Shown here piece by piece: positions 1 through 7,885 of a stretch of 64,000 nucleotides of DNA. The notes beneath the pieces are model-generated. The model had not been told where the DNA came from. It saw only the letters and a program-made list of their open reading frames with translations, and did not search any database. Position 1 is the stretch's first letter. Every line of letters starts with the position of its first letter. The translations under genes and the position numbers were made by a program. Origin of the DNA: Candidatus Phosphitivorax anaerolimi (GTDB taxonomy: Bacteria > Desulfobacterota > Desulfomonilia > UBA1062); NCBI GenBank assembly GCA_001896555.1, contig MPOS01000034.1:186001-250000 (forward strand). The letters are read 5' to 3'.

Positions 1-1
1 C

Positions 2-1261
2 CTTGATCGGAAAAGGTCTGATTCCGACGGCGTCACGCAAACCCTGGAGCTCGAAATGGTGTGCAAGGATGGGTCTCACATCTGGGTGGAGATCACCGCC
101 AGCCTTATCCATGACTCCCGGGGTCGGCCTGCGGGTTTTGTGGGGATGACACGCGACATCACCGAGAGAAAGAGAGCGGAGGAGGCCCTCCGGCAGAGCG
201 AGGAAACCTATCGCGCCATTTTCACGAACACCGGCACCGCCATGGTCATCATCGAGGAAGACACCACAATTTCTCTTGCCAATAGTGAATTCGAGCACCT
301 CTCGGGCTATTCCCGGGAGGATATCGAGGGAAAGATGTCCTGGACCGAATTCGTTCTGCAGGAAGATATCTATCGCATGATGAAATACCATGTCGTCAGA
401 AGGATGCAGGGCGGAACAGCCCCGAGGAACTATGACTTGCGTTTCAAGGACAGACACGGCAGGTTGAAGGATCTGCATGTCACCGCCACTTTGCTGCCCG
501 GTACCAGAAAGAGCCTCATATCACTTCTGGATATCACCGAGACGAAAAAGGCCTCGGAAGAGCTCAAGATTTCTCAGGAACAGCTCCGCAACCTCCATAA
601 GCATTCCCAGGATGTCCGCGAACGTGAGCGCACCCGCATAGCCAGAGAGATCCACGACGAGCTTGGGCAGGTGCTCACGGCGCTGAAGATGGACCTCTCA
701 TATCTTGCCAAGAAGCTGCCCCCCGAGCCCTCCTCCCTGAGGACAAAGGTCGATCATATGCTCACATTCGTGGATAAGACCATCCAGTCGGTGAAACGCA
801 TCACCATGGATCTCAGGCCCGGACTTCTGGACCACCTGGGCCTGGTAGCAGCCATGGAATGGCAGGCCGATGAATTCCAGGGTCGAACCGGTATCCGGTG
901 CAGTCTCATGGTCGAACCGGATGACATTATCCTCAGGCCAGATCAGGCAACCTCGGTATTCCGCATCTTTCAGGAAGCTCTGACAAACGTTGCCAGGCAT
1001 TCGCAGGCCACAGATGTCAGGACTTCTCTGATCGCGAAGGAGGGCATCCTCGAGATGACGGTGAGGGATAACGGAATCGGAATAACTGAAGAACAGATAC
1101 AGAGTGCAAAATCATACGGTCTCATGGGAATCAAGGAACGAGCATACTTCTGCGGTGGAAGGGCCGATATTTCCGGCAAGAAGGGGGAGGGGACCACGGT
1201 GGTGATCTCCATACCCTTTGACGATGTGAGGGTTCACGATGATACGAGTGCTTGTGGTTGA
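2..1261 (+). CDS. Sensor histidine kinase, PAS-PAS-HisKA_3-HATPase (5' end outside window)
   Basis: The reading frame is open to the left edge, so the true start lies upstream. The visible 419 residues hold the end of one PAS/PAC domain (ending in DITERKRAEE), a second PAS domain, and a HisKA_3 dimerisation domain whose phosphate-accepting histidine (REIHDELGQ) is encoded at nt 653-655. A HATPase domain follows, with the N box (FQEALTNVARHS) and the RDNGIGI and GLMGIKER motifs. This is the NarX/DegS class of kinase that signals to LuxR-type regulators. The visible part has no membrane segment, so sensing may be cytoplasmic through PAS, or the membrane part may lie upstream. It overlaps the next gene by 23 bases, as expected for a cognate pair. 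The signal is unknown. Confidence 0.93.
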   Translation, partial: LDRKRSDSDGVTQTLELEMVCKDGSHIWVEITASLIHDSRGRPAGFVGMTRDITERKRAEEALRQSEETYRAIFTNTGTAMVIIEEDTTISLANSEFEHLSGYSREDIEGKMSWTEFVLQEDIYRMMKYHVVRRMQGGTAPRNYDLRFKDRHGRLKDLHVTATLLPGTRKSLISLLDITETKKASEELKISQEQLRNLHKHSQDVRERERTRIAREIHDELGQVLTALKMDLSYLAKKLPPEPSSLRTKVDHMLTFVDKTIQSVKRITMDLRPGLLDHLGLVAAMEWQADEFQGRTGIRCSLMVEPDDIILRPDQATSVFRIFQEALTNVARHSQATDVRTSLIAKEGILEMTVRDNGIGITEEQIQSAKSYGLMGIKERAYFCGGRADISGKKGEGTTVVISIPFDDVRVHDDTSACG

Positions 1262-1871
1262 CGATCACCCTATTGTGCGCGAAGGTTTGAAACAGATTCT
1301 TTCGGATACTGAAGACATCCTGGTGGTGGATGAGGCGGACTCCGGCCAGGCAGTGCTCGACTGTGCCGCCAAGACCAACTTTGACGTCGTCCTCTTGGAC
1401 ATATCCATGCCCGGGAGGGACGGTCTGGAGGTTTTACGGGAGCTCAAACAGCTCAAACCTAAGATTCCGGTGCTCATCCTGAGCATGTACCCCGAAGAGC
1501 ACTACGCCGTCCGGGTGCTCAGGGGAGGGGCATCCGGGTATCTCACAAAGGCGAGCGCTCCCGATGAATTGATCACCGCTATCCGCAAGGTGGCCTCAGG
1601 GAGAAAGTATATCAGCGCCACACTTGCCGAGCGGTTGACCTATGAGCTCGACCGGGATGCAAGCAAGCCCCTGCACGAGATACTCTCGGATCGTGAATAC
1701 CAGGTGATGCACATGCTCTCCACCGGCAAGTCGGTAAAGGACATCGCGCTCGAGCTCGACCTGAGCGTAAAGACAGTGAGCACCTACCGATCGCGGATCC
1801 TGGAAAAGATGAATATGAAGAACAATGCGGAAATTGTTCTGTATGCAGTACAGAACAAACTGATCGACTAA
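1239..1871 (+). CDS. LuxR/NarL-family response regulator
   Basis: This 210-residue protein has a receiver domain (acidic pair Asp8-Asp9, phosphorylation site Asp54 in LLDISMP, Lys104 in LTKAS) followed by a C-terminal LuxR-type helix-turn-helix (LSDREYQVMHMLSTGKSVKDIA, split here for length at about residues 150-172, then DLSVKTVSTYRSRI). It is almost certainly the partner of the overlapping kinase. The start ATG lies inside the kinase reading frame and suits translational coupling. Its targets cannot be read from the sequence; the inverted repeat GTGTAGG-N6-CCTACAC about 80 bases downstream of the stop codon is a plausible site (inference). Confidence 0.95.
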   Translation: MIRVLVVDDHPIVREGLKQILSDTEDILVVDEADSGQAVLDCAAKTNFDVVLLDISMPGRDGLEVLRELKQLKPKIPVLILSMYPEEHYAVRVLRGGASGYLTKASAPDELITAIRKVASGRKYISATLAERLTYELDRDASKPLHEILSDREYQVMHMLSTGKSVKDIALELDLSVKTVSTYRSRILEKMNMKNNAEIVLYAVQNKLID

Positions 1872-1908
1872 AAAGATGAAAAATCCCTTGCTGCCTTTTT
1901 AGTCGATC
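1862..1908. other. 13-bp inverted repeat overlapping the response-regulator stop codon
   Basis: GATCGACTAAAAA at 1862-1874 pairs perfectly with TTTTTAGTCGATC at 1896-1908 around a 21-base loop. The 5' arm contains the stop codon of the response regulator. No run of T follows on the plus strand, so it is not a textbook intrinsic terminator. It could protect the 3' end of the mRNA or help release transcripts. Confidence 0.6.
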
Positions 1909-1949
1909 CTTCCCTCACGTGAATGACGCGAAAGAGAACAAGCAGATGG

Positions 1950-1969
1950 GTGTAGGCTTTATCCTACAC
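1950..1969. promoter_or_regulatory. Inverted repeat GTGTAGG-N6-CCTACAC, possible regulator site
   Basis: Seven-base arms (1950-1956 and 1963-1969) flank CTTTAT. The centre lies about 88 bases upstream of the predicted start of the small transcript described next, a normal distance for an activator. Its position directly behind a NarL-type regulator gene makes that regulator a candidate binder; this is inference from location only. Confidence 0.45.
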
Positions 1970-2012
1970 AAAGATGGGTAAATTCACCACGTCCGAGATG
2001 GAATATTTCCGA

Positions 2013-2041
2013 TTTACTGTCATACAATAATATTGTATAGG
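2013..2041 (+). promoter_or_regulatory. Candidate promoter with operator palindrome in the spacer
   Basis: TTTACT at 2013-2018 and TATAGG at 2036-2041 are 17 bases apart. The spacer and the -10 element hold a perfect palindrome, ATACAATA-A-TATTGTAT (2022-2038). This is the geometry of a repressor site that blocks RNA polymerase. No coding sequence starts within 240 bases downstream, but a strong terminator does follow at 2077-2141. Confidence 0.45.
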
Positions 2042-2047
2042 ATAGAT

Positions 2048-2141
2048 ACAACAAGTGTTGTTCTGACCTCCTTTACGCCAGAAGAGGGGACAAGTCCTCT
2101 CGTGCTTTGTCCTCACACCTAACTTCTTCTGGCTTTTTTTT
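2048..2141 (+). ncRNA. Candidate small RNA of about 94 nt
   Basis: The segment runs from the start predicted by the promoter at 2013-2041 to the end of a T run at 2141. It contains a short 5' hairpin (ACAACA, TGTTGT at 2048-2061), an unpaired CU-rich stretch, an inner hairpin (2086-2099) and the outer terminator stem (2077-2085 with 2125-2133). It has no ATG and no sizeable reading frame. I do not recognise it as a known RNA family. The call rests on the promoter, structure and terminator being in register. Confidence 0.45.
2077..2141 (+). terminator. Intrinsic terminator with branched stem
   Basis: GCCAGAAGA (2077-2085) pairs perfectly with TCTTCTGGC (2125-2133) and is followed at once by eight T residues. 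The 39-base loop contains a second hairpin around GGGGAC and GTCCTC. It could end the candidate small RNA or read-through from the two-component operon. Confidence 0.7.
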
Positions 2142-2222
2142 GTCCGCTTTAGCCTGATATAACAAAACACCATGCAAGCCTATTATAATATTGGCTATAT
2201 TTCTCTTTACCGAGAATAATCC

Positions 2223-2253
2223 TTGACCGCCGCTGCGAGATGGGCAATATAAC
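2223..2253 (+). promoter_or_regulatory. Weak sigma-70-like promoter candidate for the nucleotidyltransferase-fold gene
   Basis: TTGACC (2223-2228) and TATAAC (2248-2253) are spaced 19 bases apart, or 17 if AATATA is taken as the -10 element. They lie about 50 bases ahead of the ATG at 2304. The elements are good but the spacing is not ideal. Confidence 0.35.
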
Positions 2254-2303
2254 AAAAAGGAAATTGGGCTCTTTTAGAAAAAGCCCATGCATTGCCACGA
2301 TCG

Positions 2304-2978
2304 ATGAGTGAGCAGACAAACAGCGCTAACCTGTCTGGCCTCTCTCCACGGGCACAGGTGAACATCAGATCCTTTCTGCAGGATATCTTGACCTCTCTCT
2401 CGGAAAATGTCCTATCCGTGTCTCTGACCGGAAGCTGTGTCACCGGCGACTATCTGCCCGGGGAGTCAGAGGTAAACTCCGTGCTCGTGCTCGCGGAAAT
2501 CACCCCGCAGACCCTCGACATGCTTGCACCCCTCGGCAGGCGTTACAGCAGGAAGGGCCTGAGCACCCCATTGATCATGACGCCCGAGTACATCGAAAGA
2601 TCGCTCGACGTCTTCCCTGTGGAGTTCCTCGACCTCAAGCTCATACATACCACGATTCATGGTAGAGACTTCTTCTCCGGCCTTACCATCAACAAGTCAC
2701 TGCTTCGTCTCCAGTGTGAACGTGAGCTGAAATCAAAGCTCATCCATCTTCACCAGGGCTACATCTCTTCTTCGGGACAGTCCCAGGCCTTAAAACTCCT
2801 GCTGATGAACGTCTATCCGGAGTTTTTCCCGCTTTTCCGCGCCATGCTCTCCATTTCGCAGATGAGCCGCACCCCTCCCCTGAACAAGGAGGAGGTCCTC
2901 TCCCGCATCGAGGCCGCATTCGGAGTGTATCTGGGCCCTTTCAGAAAGATCAGGTCCCTGGGAGAAGAAGGCCTCTAG
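2304..2978 (+). CDS. Nucleotidyltransferase-fold protein, probably catalytically inactive, interrupted by an amber codon
   Basis: The protein of about 224 residues has the GS-containing loop of the nucleotidyltransferase fold (SLTGSCVTGDYLPGESEVNS). The Asp-x-Asp pair that should follow is replaced by Glu-Val-Asn, so metal-dependent transfer is doubtful. I chose ATG 2304; an in-frame TTG at 2292 would add four residues, and no clear ribosome site favours either. The TAG at 2976-2978 is followed in the same frame by 30 further codons of normal-looking sequence (TLKEFFAELYQLTHKLSLAM) ending in TAA at 3069-3071. The intact ancestor was therefore probably about 255 residues. The gene may be freshly broken, recoded, or carry a sequencing error. 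Function unknown. Confidence 0.6.
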   Translation: MSEQTNSANLSGLSPRAQVNIRSFLQDILTSLSENVLSVSLTGSCVTGDYLPGESEVNSVLVLAEITPQTLDMLAPLGRRYSRKGLSTPLIMTPEYIERSLDVFPVEFLDLKLIHTTIHGRDFFSGLTINKSLLRLQCERELKSKLIHLHQGYISSSGQSQALKLLLMNVYPEFFPLFRAMLSISQMSRTPPLNKEEVLSRIEAAFGVYLGPFRKIRSLGEEGL

Positions 2979-3277
2979 GGAACCAGAAGGCAGACCCTCA
3001 AAGAATTCTTTGCCGAGCTCTATCAGCTTACGCATAAACTCTCTCTCGCCATGGACCAGCTTTCTCGTTAAGTGCATGGGAAACCGCATTTCCGTGGGGT
3101 GTGAACGCGATAAAGACCAGGTCCGGACATTGAATGCCTATGTGAAGACCTTTTCGGACTTATTGTTTGCATTGCTTGCCGGGGTGAGGCACTGCGTGTG
3201 CTTCGAGGGTTCCGAGGCAGAGCAGCAGACATCCGGGGTGAAATCCTGATGCACTTTCAGGCTCTTTTTCTGTGGAA

Positions 3278-5143
3278 CTAGTATGAAACAAGCTCGGAGA
3301 GGAATCCCGAAGGCACCTGATACACCTCGCGGCCGTACATGGTGCGCTGCCGGGACCAGGAGAGGGTGACCTCCCTGCGGGCGCGGGTGATGCCCACATA
3401 GAGCAGGCGGCGCTCCTCCTCGATCTCACGGTTGGTATCCATGCACCTGGCGTGGGGAAGCAGGCCCTCTTCCAGGCCAAGGATGAACACGTGGTCAAAC
3501 TCCAGGCCCTTTGACATGTGCAGTGTCATCACGCTGATGCTCTCCCCTGCGTCCATGTCTACCGCACTCATCAGGGCCTTTTCCTCCAGGTACCGGCCGA
3601 TGTCCCACCAGTCTTTGGCGCTTGCGATGAGCTCTTTGACGTTGTTCAGCCGGTCCTCGCCGTCCACCTCTGCCTTGAGCGCTGTGTCGAAGCCGGTGGT
3701 CTCGACGATCTGACTCAGCAGCAGGGCCACATCACCCATGCCCACGCGGCCGGCGAGCTCACGATACACTCGACCGAAGCTCTCGATCCCGCGCAGCCCG
3801 GTGCCCCTGACGATCCTGCCTGCGATCGCATCCTCGATAGCAGTCACAGCCGGAACGCCTTTCTTTCGGGCAAAGGCCTTGAGCGCGGCCAGTGTTTTTT
3901 CTCCAATGCCCCGGGAGGGCACATTGATGATGCGGTCCAAGGCCTCGGTATCAGCCGGGTTGACCAGGATTCTCAGATAGGCCAGGAGGTCCTTGACCTC
4001 TCTCCTCTCATAGAACCGCATCCCGCCGTAGACCGCATAGGGGATTCTCCGGCGGACAAAGGCCTCTTCGAGGACCCGTGAAAGGGCGTTAACCCGGTAG
4101 AATACACCAATCTCCCGGGGGCTCACGCCCGAACGGATGAGGTTCTCGATTGCGATAGCGGTATGTTCTGCCTCTTTTTCATCGTCCATATACTCGCATA
4201 CGGTGATGTCCTTGCCCCTGCCCTGCACGGACCTCAGCCTCTTGGGAGCCCGGTATTGGTTGTTTGCGATGAGGGCCGAGGCTGCATTGAGGATCTCTTC
4301 GGTGGAGCGGTAGTTCTGCTCCAGGACGACCACTTCGGCGTTGGGGAAATCATCGCGGAATTTCAGGATATTGTCTACGTTGGCTCCCCGCCATCCATAG
4401 ATGGACTGATCGTCGTCGCCCACCACGCAGATGTTGGCTTCATCGCCTACGAGATTCATGAGAAAGACGTACTGGGCCGTGTTCGTGTCCTGGTACTCGT
4501 CCACCAGGATATACCGGAACCGGCTCCGGTATTTCTGCTTGAGATCGTCGTAACGGGAGAAGAGCACGCAGGGGACATAGAGAAGGTCGGCGAAGTCCAC
4601 GGCCTTGTTCTCTCTCTTTCTCTTCTCGTAGAGCTCGAGAACCGGCTGCGGGTTGAAGGGAAAGTTACCCGCAACCTCGGTGAGATCCTTCATGGTATCC
4701 CGGGTGTAATTGGCGAGCCAGGCAAGGGAGGCATCTGTGCCCCGCTCGGAGTTGATGTTGAGCTCTCTGCGGCACTTGCCCATGAGAGACCGCTGGTCGG
4801 CCTCGTCATAGATCACAAATGACGAGGGAAGTCCGATGCGGTGCGCCTCCTGCCTGAGGAACCACGCGCCGAAGGCATGGAAGGTCCCGGCCCAGGGCAG
4901 AAGATCGGACCGTCCCATGATCGTCTTAAGGCGCTCCTTCATCTCGCCTGCTGCCTTGTTGGTGAAGGTGAGGCACAGGATCTCTCTGGGCGATACTCCC
5001 TGAGAGATGAGGTAGGCCACCCGGTGCACGATGACCCGTGTCTTGCCGGAGCCGGCGCCGGCAAAGATGAGGATGGGCCCGCTCACGTGCCGGACCGCCC
5101 GCTCCTGCTCGGAATTGAGTCCGTCGAGTATCCTGTCATTCAT
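3278..5143 (-). CDS. ATP-dependent DNA helicase, UvrD/PcrA/Rep family
   Basis: This superfamily 1A 3'-5' helicase of 621 residues shows all core motifs in order: Walker A GAGSGKT (29-35), the Walker B region VDEYQDTNTAQ, GDDDQSIYGWRGA, LEQNYRST, TLHMSKGLEFDHVF and the arginine-finger motif LYVGITRARRE. It is about 100 residues shorter than E. coli UvrD because the C-terminal extension is absent, so it resembles the short Rep/PcrA-like forms. It acts on DNA in repair or replication restart. Its start codon overlaps the stop of the U32 gene by four bases (ATGA), so the two are co-transcribed. Confidence 0.95.
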   Translation of the reverse strand: MNDRILDGLNSEQERAVRHVSGPILIFAGAGSGKTRVIVHRVAYLISQGVSPREILCLTFTNKAAGEMKERLKTIMGRSDLLPWAGTFHAFGAWFLRQEAHRIGLPSSFVIYDEADQRSLMGKCRRELNINSERGTDASLAWLANYTRDTMKDLTEVAGNFPFNPQPVLELYEKRKRENKAVDFADLLYVPCVLFSRYDDLKQKYRSRFRYILVDEYQDTNTAQYVFLMNLVGDEANICVVGDDDQSIYGWRGANVDNILKFRDDFPNAEVVVLEQNYRSTEEILNAASALIANNQYRAPKRLRSVQGRGKDITVCEYMDDEKEAEHTAIAIENLIRSGVSPREIGVFYRVNALSRVLEEAFVRRRIPYAVYGGMRFYERREVKDLLAYLRILVNPADTEALDRIINVPSRGIGEKTLAALKAFARKKGVPAVTAIEDAIAGRIVRGTGLRGIESFGRVYRELAGRVGMGDVALLLSQIVETTGFDTALKAEVDGEDRLNNVKELIASAKDWWDIGRYLEEKALMSAVDMDAGESISVMTLHMSKGLEFDHVFILGLEEGLLPHARCMDTNREIEEERRLLYVGITRARREVTLSWSRQRTMYGREVYQVPSGFLSELVSY

Positions 5144-6432
5144 GTGCTCGCCCTTGCCGCAAAGGTATCACATGTCTCTTTACACACCACCCTGTCGCCC
5201 TCGCTGTAGGGCTTTCTGACCAGTTCCCCGGGCAGGGGGGTAAAATCGGTCTTCATCTCGAAGATCTCGTTTGGTCTGATCCTCTCCTTCCGGCATCCTT
5301 CGATCATCATGTCCCGGAAGACGATCTTCCGACTCATGCCGTCTGATGAGAGCCACTCGCCCTCCATACCCTCGACGAGGGGGTTGCGCGCCTCGAACAC
5401 GGTGTGCTCGCCCTTTGCCTCCATCACCTTTGCCGCCAGATGGTGGGTATGGACGTATCCGGAGAAATCATAGTTGATGCCCTGCTCATCAGGGCTGCCC
5501 AGGAAAAATCCGGTGAAATAGCCCCGGTTGCTGATCTTCCCCAGCTCCTGCATCCACTCGGGTTTCACGGCAAATCCCTGCGGGTCGTTCAGGTATGCGT
5601 CCCTGGCCTTCCGGTAGGTCTGCACCGTACTCGCGATATAAAGCGCGGTGCGGCCCCTGCCCTCGATCTTGAGCCCGTCAACGCCCAGGGCCATGACCTT
5701 GTCCATGACCGGGAGCAGGCATAGGTCCTTGGAGTTGAAGAGAAAGGTGTAGCCATCCTGCTCTTCAACAGGCATGTACGCCCCCTGCCTGGATCGCTCC
5801 ACAAGTGCATAGTCCCACCTGCAGGGCTGTGTGCACCTGCCCTGGTTCGCATCCCGGCTGCAGAGGTAGTTGCTGATCAGACACCTGCCGGAGATGGAGA
5901 TGCACACGCTCCCGTGCACGAAGATCTCCAGCTCGACCGGGCTCATCGCCTTCATCTTCGAGATCTCCTCAAACGAGAGCTCCCGGGCGAGGATCACCCT
6001 GCTGATCCCGAGATCGGCCCACGCCCGAAGCGCCCGGGAATTCACGGTATTGGCCTGGGTGCTCAGGTGAAGGGGCATGTCCGGGGCGATCTCTCTCATC
6101 AGGCTCAGCACTCCGATGTCAGAGACGATGACGGCATCCACGCCGATTTCACGGGCATGGCTGACAATATCCGGCAGGCCCTTCATCTGGGAGTCGTGGG
6201 GATAGGTGTTCAGCGTGAGGTAGACCCTGACCCCGCGGTCATGCGCATAGGAAACGCCCTGTGCGAGCTCGTCCAGAGAGAAGTTCCTCGCCCCGGCCCG
6301 CAGGTTCGTATCTCCGCGTACCCCAAGATACACGGCATCCGCTCCGTACAGGCATGCGGTCTCCAGGTGTTCCCGGTTTCCAGCAGGAGAGAGAATCTCA
6401 GGGGTTTTCATGACATGGGAGATATAGCGCAT
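5140..6432 (-). CDS. U32 family peptidase / RlhA-like protein
   Basis: The 430-residue protein begins its conserved region at EILSPAGNREHLETA and carries the U32 signature ELEIFVHGSVCISISGRC followed by a second cysteine pair (NQGRCTQPCRW). Characterised members of this family (RlhA, TrhP, UbiU/V) hydroxylate RNA or quinone precursors and many bind an iron-sulfur cluster through these cysteines, so a role in RNA modification is more likely than proteolysis. Possible starts are ATG 6432 and ATG 6411 (MKTPEI), the latter matching the usual family N-terminus. A large stem-loop sits just upstream. Confidence 0.9.
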   Translation of the reverse strand: MRYISHVMKTPEILSPAGNREHLETACLYGADAVYLGVRGDTNLRAGARNFSLDELAQGVSYAHDRGVRVYLTLNTYPHDSQMKGLPDIVSHAREIGVDAVIVSDIGVLSLMREIAPDMPLHLSTQANTVNSRALRAWADLGISRVILARELSFEEISKMKAMSPVELEIFVHGSVCISISGRCLISNYLCSRDANQGRCTQPCRWDYALVERSRQGAYMPVEEQDGYTFLFNSKDLCLLPVMDKVMALGVDGLKIEGRGRTALYIASTVQTYRKARDAYLNDPQGFAVKPEWMQELGKISNRGYFTGFFLGSPDEQGINYDFSGYVHTHHLAAKVMEAKGEHTVFEARNPLVEGMEGEWLSSDGMSRKIVFRDMMIEGCRKERIRPNEIFEMKTDFTPLPGELVRKPYSEGDRVVCKETCDTFAARAST

Positions 6433-6449
6433 GAAGGATGGTTACACAA

Positions 6450-6508
6450 GTTGGAATAACCATGAGTGATTTTCTTTGCCTAGGATATGTCACCACTCAT
6501 GTTCCAAC
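6450..6508. other. Long interrupted stem-loop upstream of the U32 gene
   Basis: GTTGGAA (6450-6456) pairs with TTCCAAC (6502-6508), and CATGAGTG (6461-6468) pairs with CACTCATG (6494-6501), with a four-base bulge on one side and a 25-base loop. It ends 18 bases before the upstream start codon of the U32 gene and would lie in that gene's leader. The rest of 6509-6800 holds no gene I can support; it is pyrimidine-rich on the plus strand. Confidence 0.5.
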
Positions 6509-6800
6509 CGAATTCAGGCACGTTCCCCTTCATTCTCTCCATATTCAATGCCCGTGGATTCTCAAGGCAAGCCCCGGGTCCTCAATGAAGCCGCAATAGC
6601 GAGGGAGTGCGATTCAACTTCGCCTTTGTCGAATTCCAAAGCGTGCGCCGATGAAGTTTCTCTCTTCTCTTTTCTCTTATCCTCATCCTTGCCTTCCCAA
6701 GCCATCCGTTATCTCTCAGCAGCTGGAGTCCACTCCATAACCCATTCTTATCCTTCCCTTTCTCCACGCGATTATCCCCCGGCAGCCGGTAACATTTCCC

Positions 6801-6828
6801 TTGACTATCCACCCCTCTGTGTTTAATT
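6801..6828 (+). promoter_or_regulatory. Promoter of tRNA-Arg
   Basis: TTGACT (6801-6806) is followed after 16 bases by TTAATT (6823-6828), ten bases before the tRNA. The -35 element is close to consensus; the -10 can be read in two overlapping registers. Confidence 0.5.
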
Positions 6829-6837
6829 AACCCCCAT

Positions 6838-6910
6838 GCCCTCGTAGCTCAGGGGATAGAGCACAGGATTCCTAATCCTGGTGTCGCAGGTTCGATTCCT
6901 GCCGGGGGCA
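6838..6910 (+). tRNA. tRNA-Arg (anticodon CCT)
   Basis: This is a complete 73-base cloverleaf. The acceptor stem GCCCTCG pairs with CGGGGGC (one G-T pair), the D arm contains TAGCTCAGGGGAT, the anticodon stem CAGGA/TCCTG holds the loop TTCCTAA, and the T arm contains GGTTCGATTCC. The anticodon CCT reads AGG. The 3' CCA is not encoded. Confidence 0.95.
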
Positions 6911-6991
6911 TTCAGAAGTATCAGTTGTATCTTCCATGCGAGGCAAGGTGCTAATATCACTGAACCTTTAATATGAACCCATCCCTGTTTA

Positions 6992-7885
6992 TTAACGTAT
7001 CGAGATGGTGCCATCGACAATCCGGAGGAATCCTTCCCGCTCCATTTCCGTGAGAATCGTTCTCACCCTTGAGGGGTCCTTCTGCAGCTTTTCGATCAGA
7101 ACCCCCTCGTTCATTTTCCCACCCGAAAGAAGCTGTCTCAGGATCATACCGCGGATCTGCCGGCTGGAACCTTCGAAAGGGGCCTGTCTCGTGTAGTGGG
7201 CACTCTTCCGGTTGGGATTGGGCATCCTGGCTTTGAGCATTGCTCCGTAATCCATGAGGGCATAATACCACTGGCGGGGATTGTCTCTGTCCATGGTCTG
7301 CTCCACCAGGGGGAGGATCTCGCTGTCTGCTACGTTTTCACGCTCGGGAAAGAAAAAGTGGAGAAAAACTCTGCGGATGTTGGTCTCGATGAAGGCGATC
7401 GGAATATTGTGCGCAAAGGCGAGAACAGCGCCAGCAGTGGAACGCCCAATACCCGGCAGGCTCATAAGCTCGTCCAGGCTCCATGGCAGCACGCCGCCAT
7501 ATTGTTTCATCACGATTACGGCAGTTTCCTTCAGGAAGATGGCTCGCCTGTTGTATCCCAACCCCTGCCAGGCCAGTAGCACTGATTGGAGTTCAGACCC
7601 GGCCAGAGAAGAAAAGCCCGGAAACCGGGCAAGAAACCTCTCGTATTTTCCCTTGACACGTTCGGTCTGGGTCTGCTGGAGCATGAATTCGGAGACGAGA
7701 ATTCCATACGGACTCCTCGTTTCACGCCAGGGGAACTTGCGTGCATGCTTCTGATAATAGCTATGAACAATATCCTTGAATAGTGGTACTATCGAAATAT
7801 TATTCTCAGCATAGCTTCTGGTCTGACTTCCCGGCATTTTCATATCTCGTAATGTTGCAGACCGCTCTGATACGGCTTTCCGCAT
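6992..7885 (-). CDS. MutY-like adenine DNA glycosylase lacking the iron-sulfur cluster
   Basis: The 297-residue HhH-GPD protein resembles MutY: the catalytic glutamate is present in SEFMLQQTQ (Glu66), followed by the hairpin-helix-hairpin LPGIGRSTAG (143-152). The position of the second catalytic acid is Glu167 (FIETNIRRV) instead of the usual Asp in LDGNVKRV. The four-cysteine cluster loop expected near residues 219-240 is missing; the protein has no cysteine at all. The usual MutT-like C-terminal domain is replaced by about 55 residues that look like a winged helix. An AGGAGGG site six bases ahead of ATG 7885 fixes the start. Likely role: removal of adenine opposite oxidised guanine. Confidence 0.85.
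   Translation of the reverse strand: MRKAVSERSATLRDMKMPGSQTRSYAENNISIVPLFKDIVHSYYQKHARKFPWRETRSPYGILVSEFMLQQTQTERVKGKYERFLARFPGFSSLAGSELQSVLLAWQGLGYNRRAIFLKETAVIVMKQYGGVLPWSLDELMSLPGIGRSTAGAVLAFAHNIPIAFIETNIRRVFLHFFFPERENVADSEILPLVEQTMDRDNPRQWYYALMDYGAMLKARMPNPNRKSAHYTRQAPFEGSSRQIRGMILRQLLSGGKMNEGVLIEKLQKDPSRVRTILTEMEREGFLRIVDGTISIR

Noticed and set aside
3076-3249. 57-codon plus-strand ORF after the amber-interrupted gene
   Set aside because: No ribosome site, no recognisable motif and a composition with many cysteines and mixed residues; too short to support.
3245-3270. Terminator between the interrupted gene and the helicase
   Set aside because: Only a 5-bp stem CCTGA/TCAGG with a short interrupted T run on the plus strand; too weak to list.
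6476-6826. 116-codon plus-strand ORF before tRNA-Arg
   Set aside because: Serine- and proline-rich translation of a pyrimidine-rich tract that overlaps the tRNA promoter; no homology or ribosome site. The 76-codon minus-strand ORF at 6582-6812 was rejected for similar reasons.
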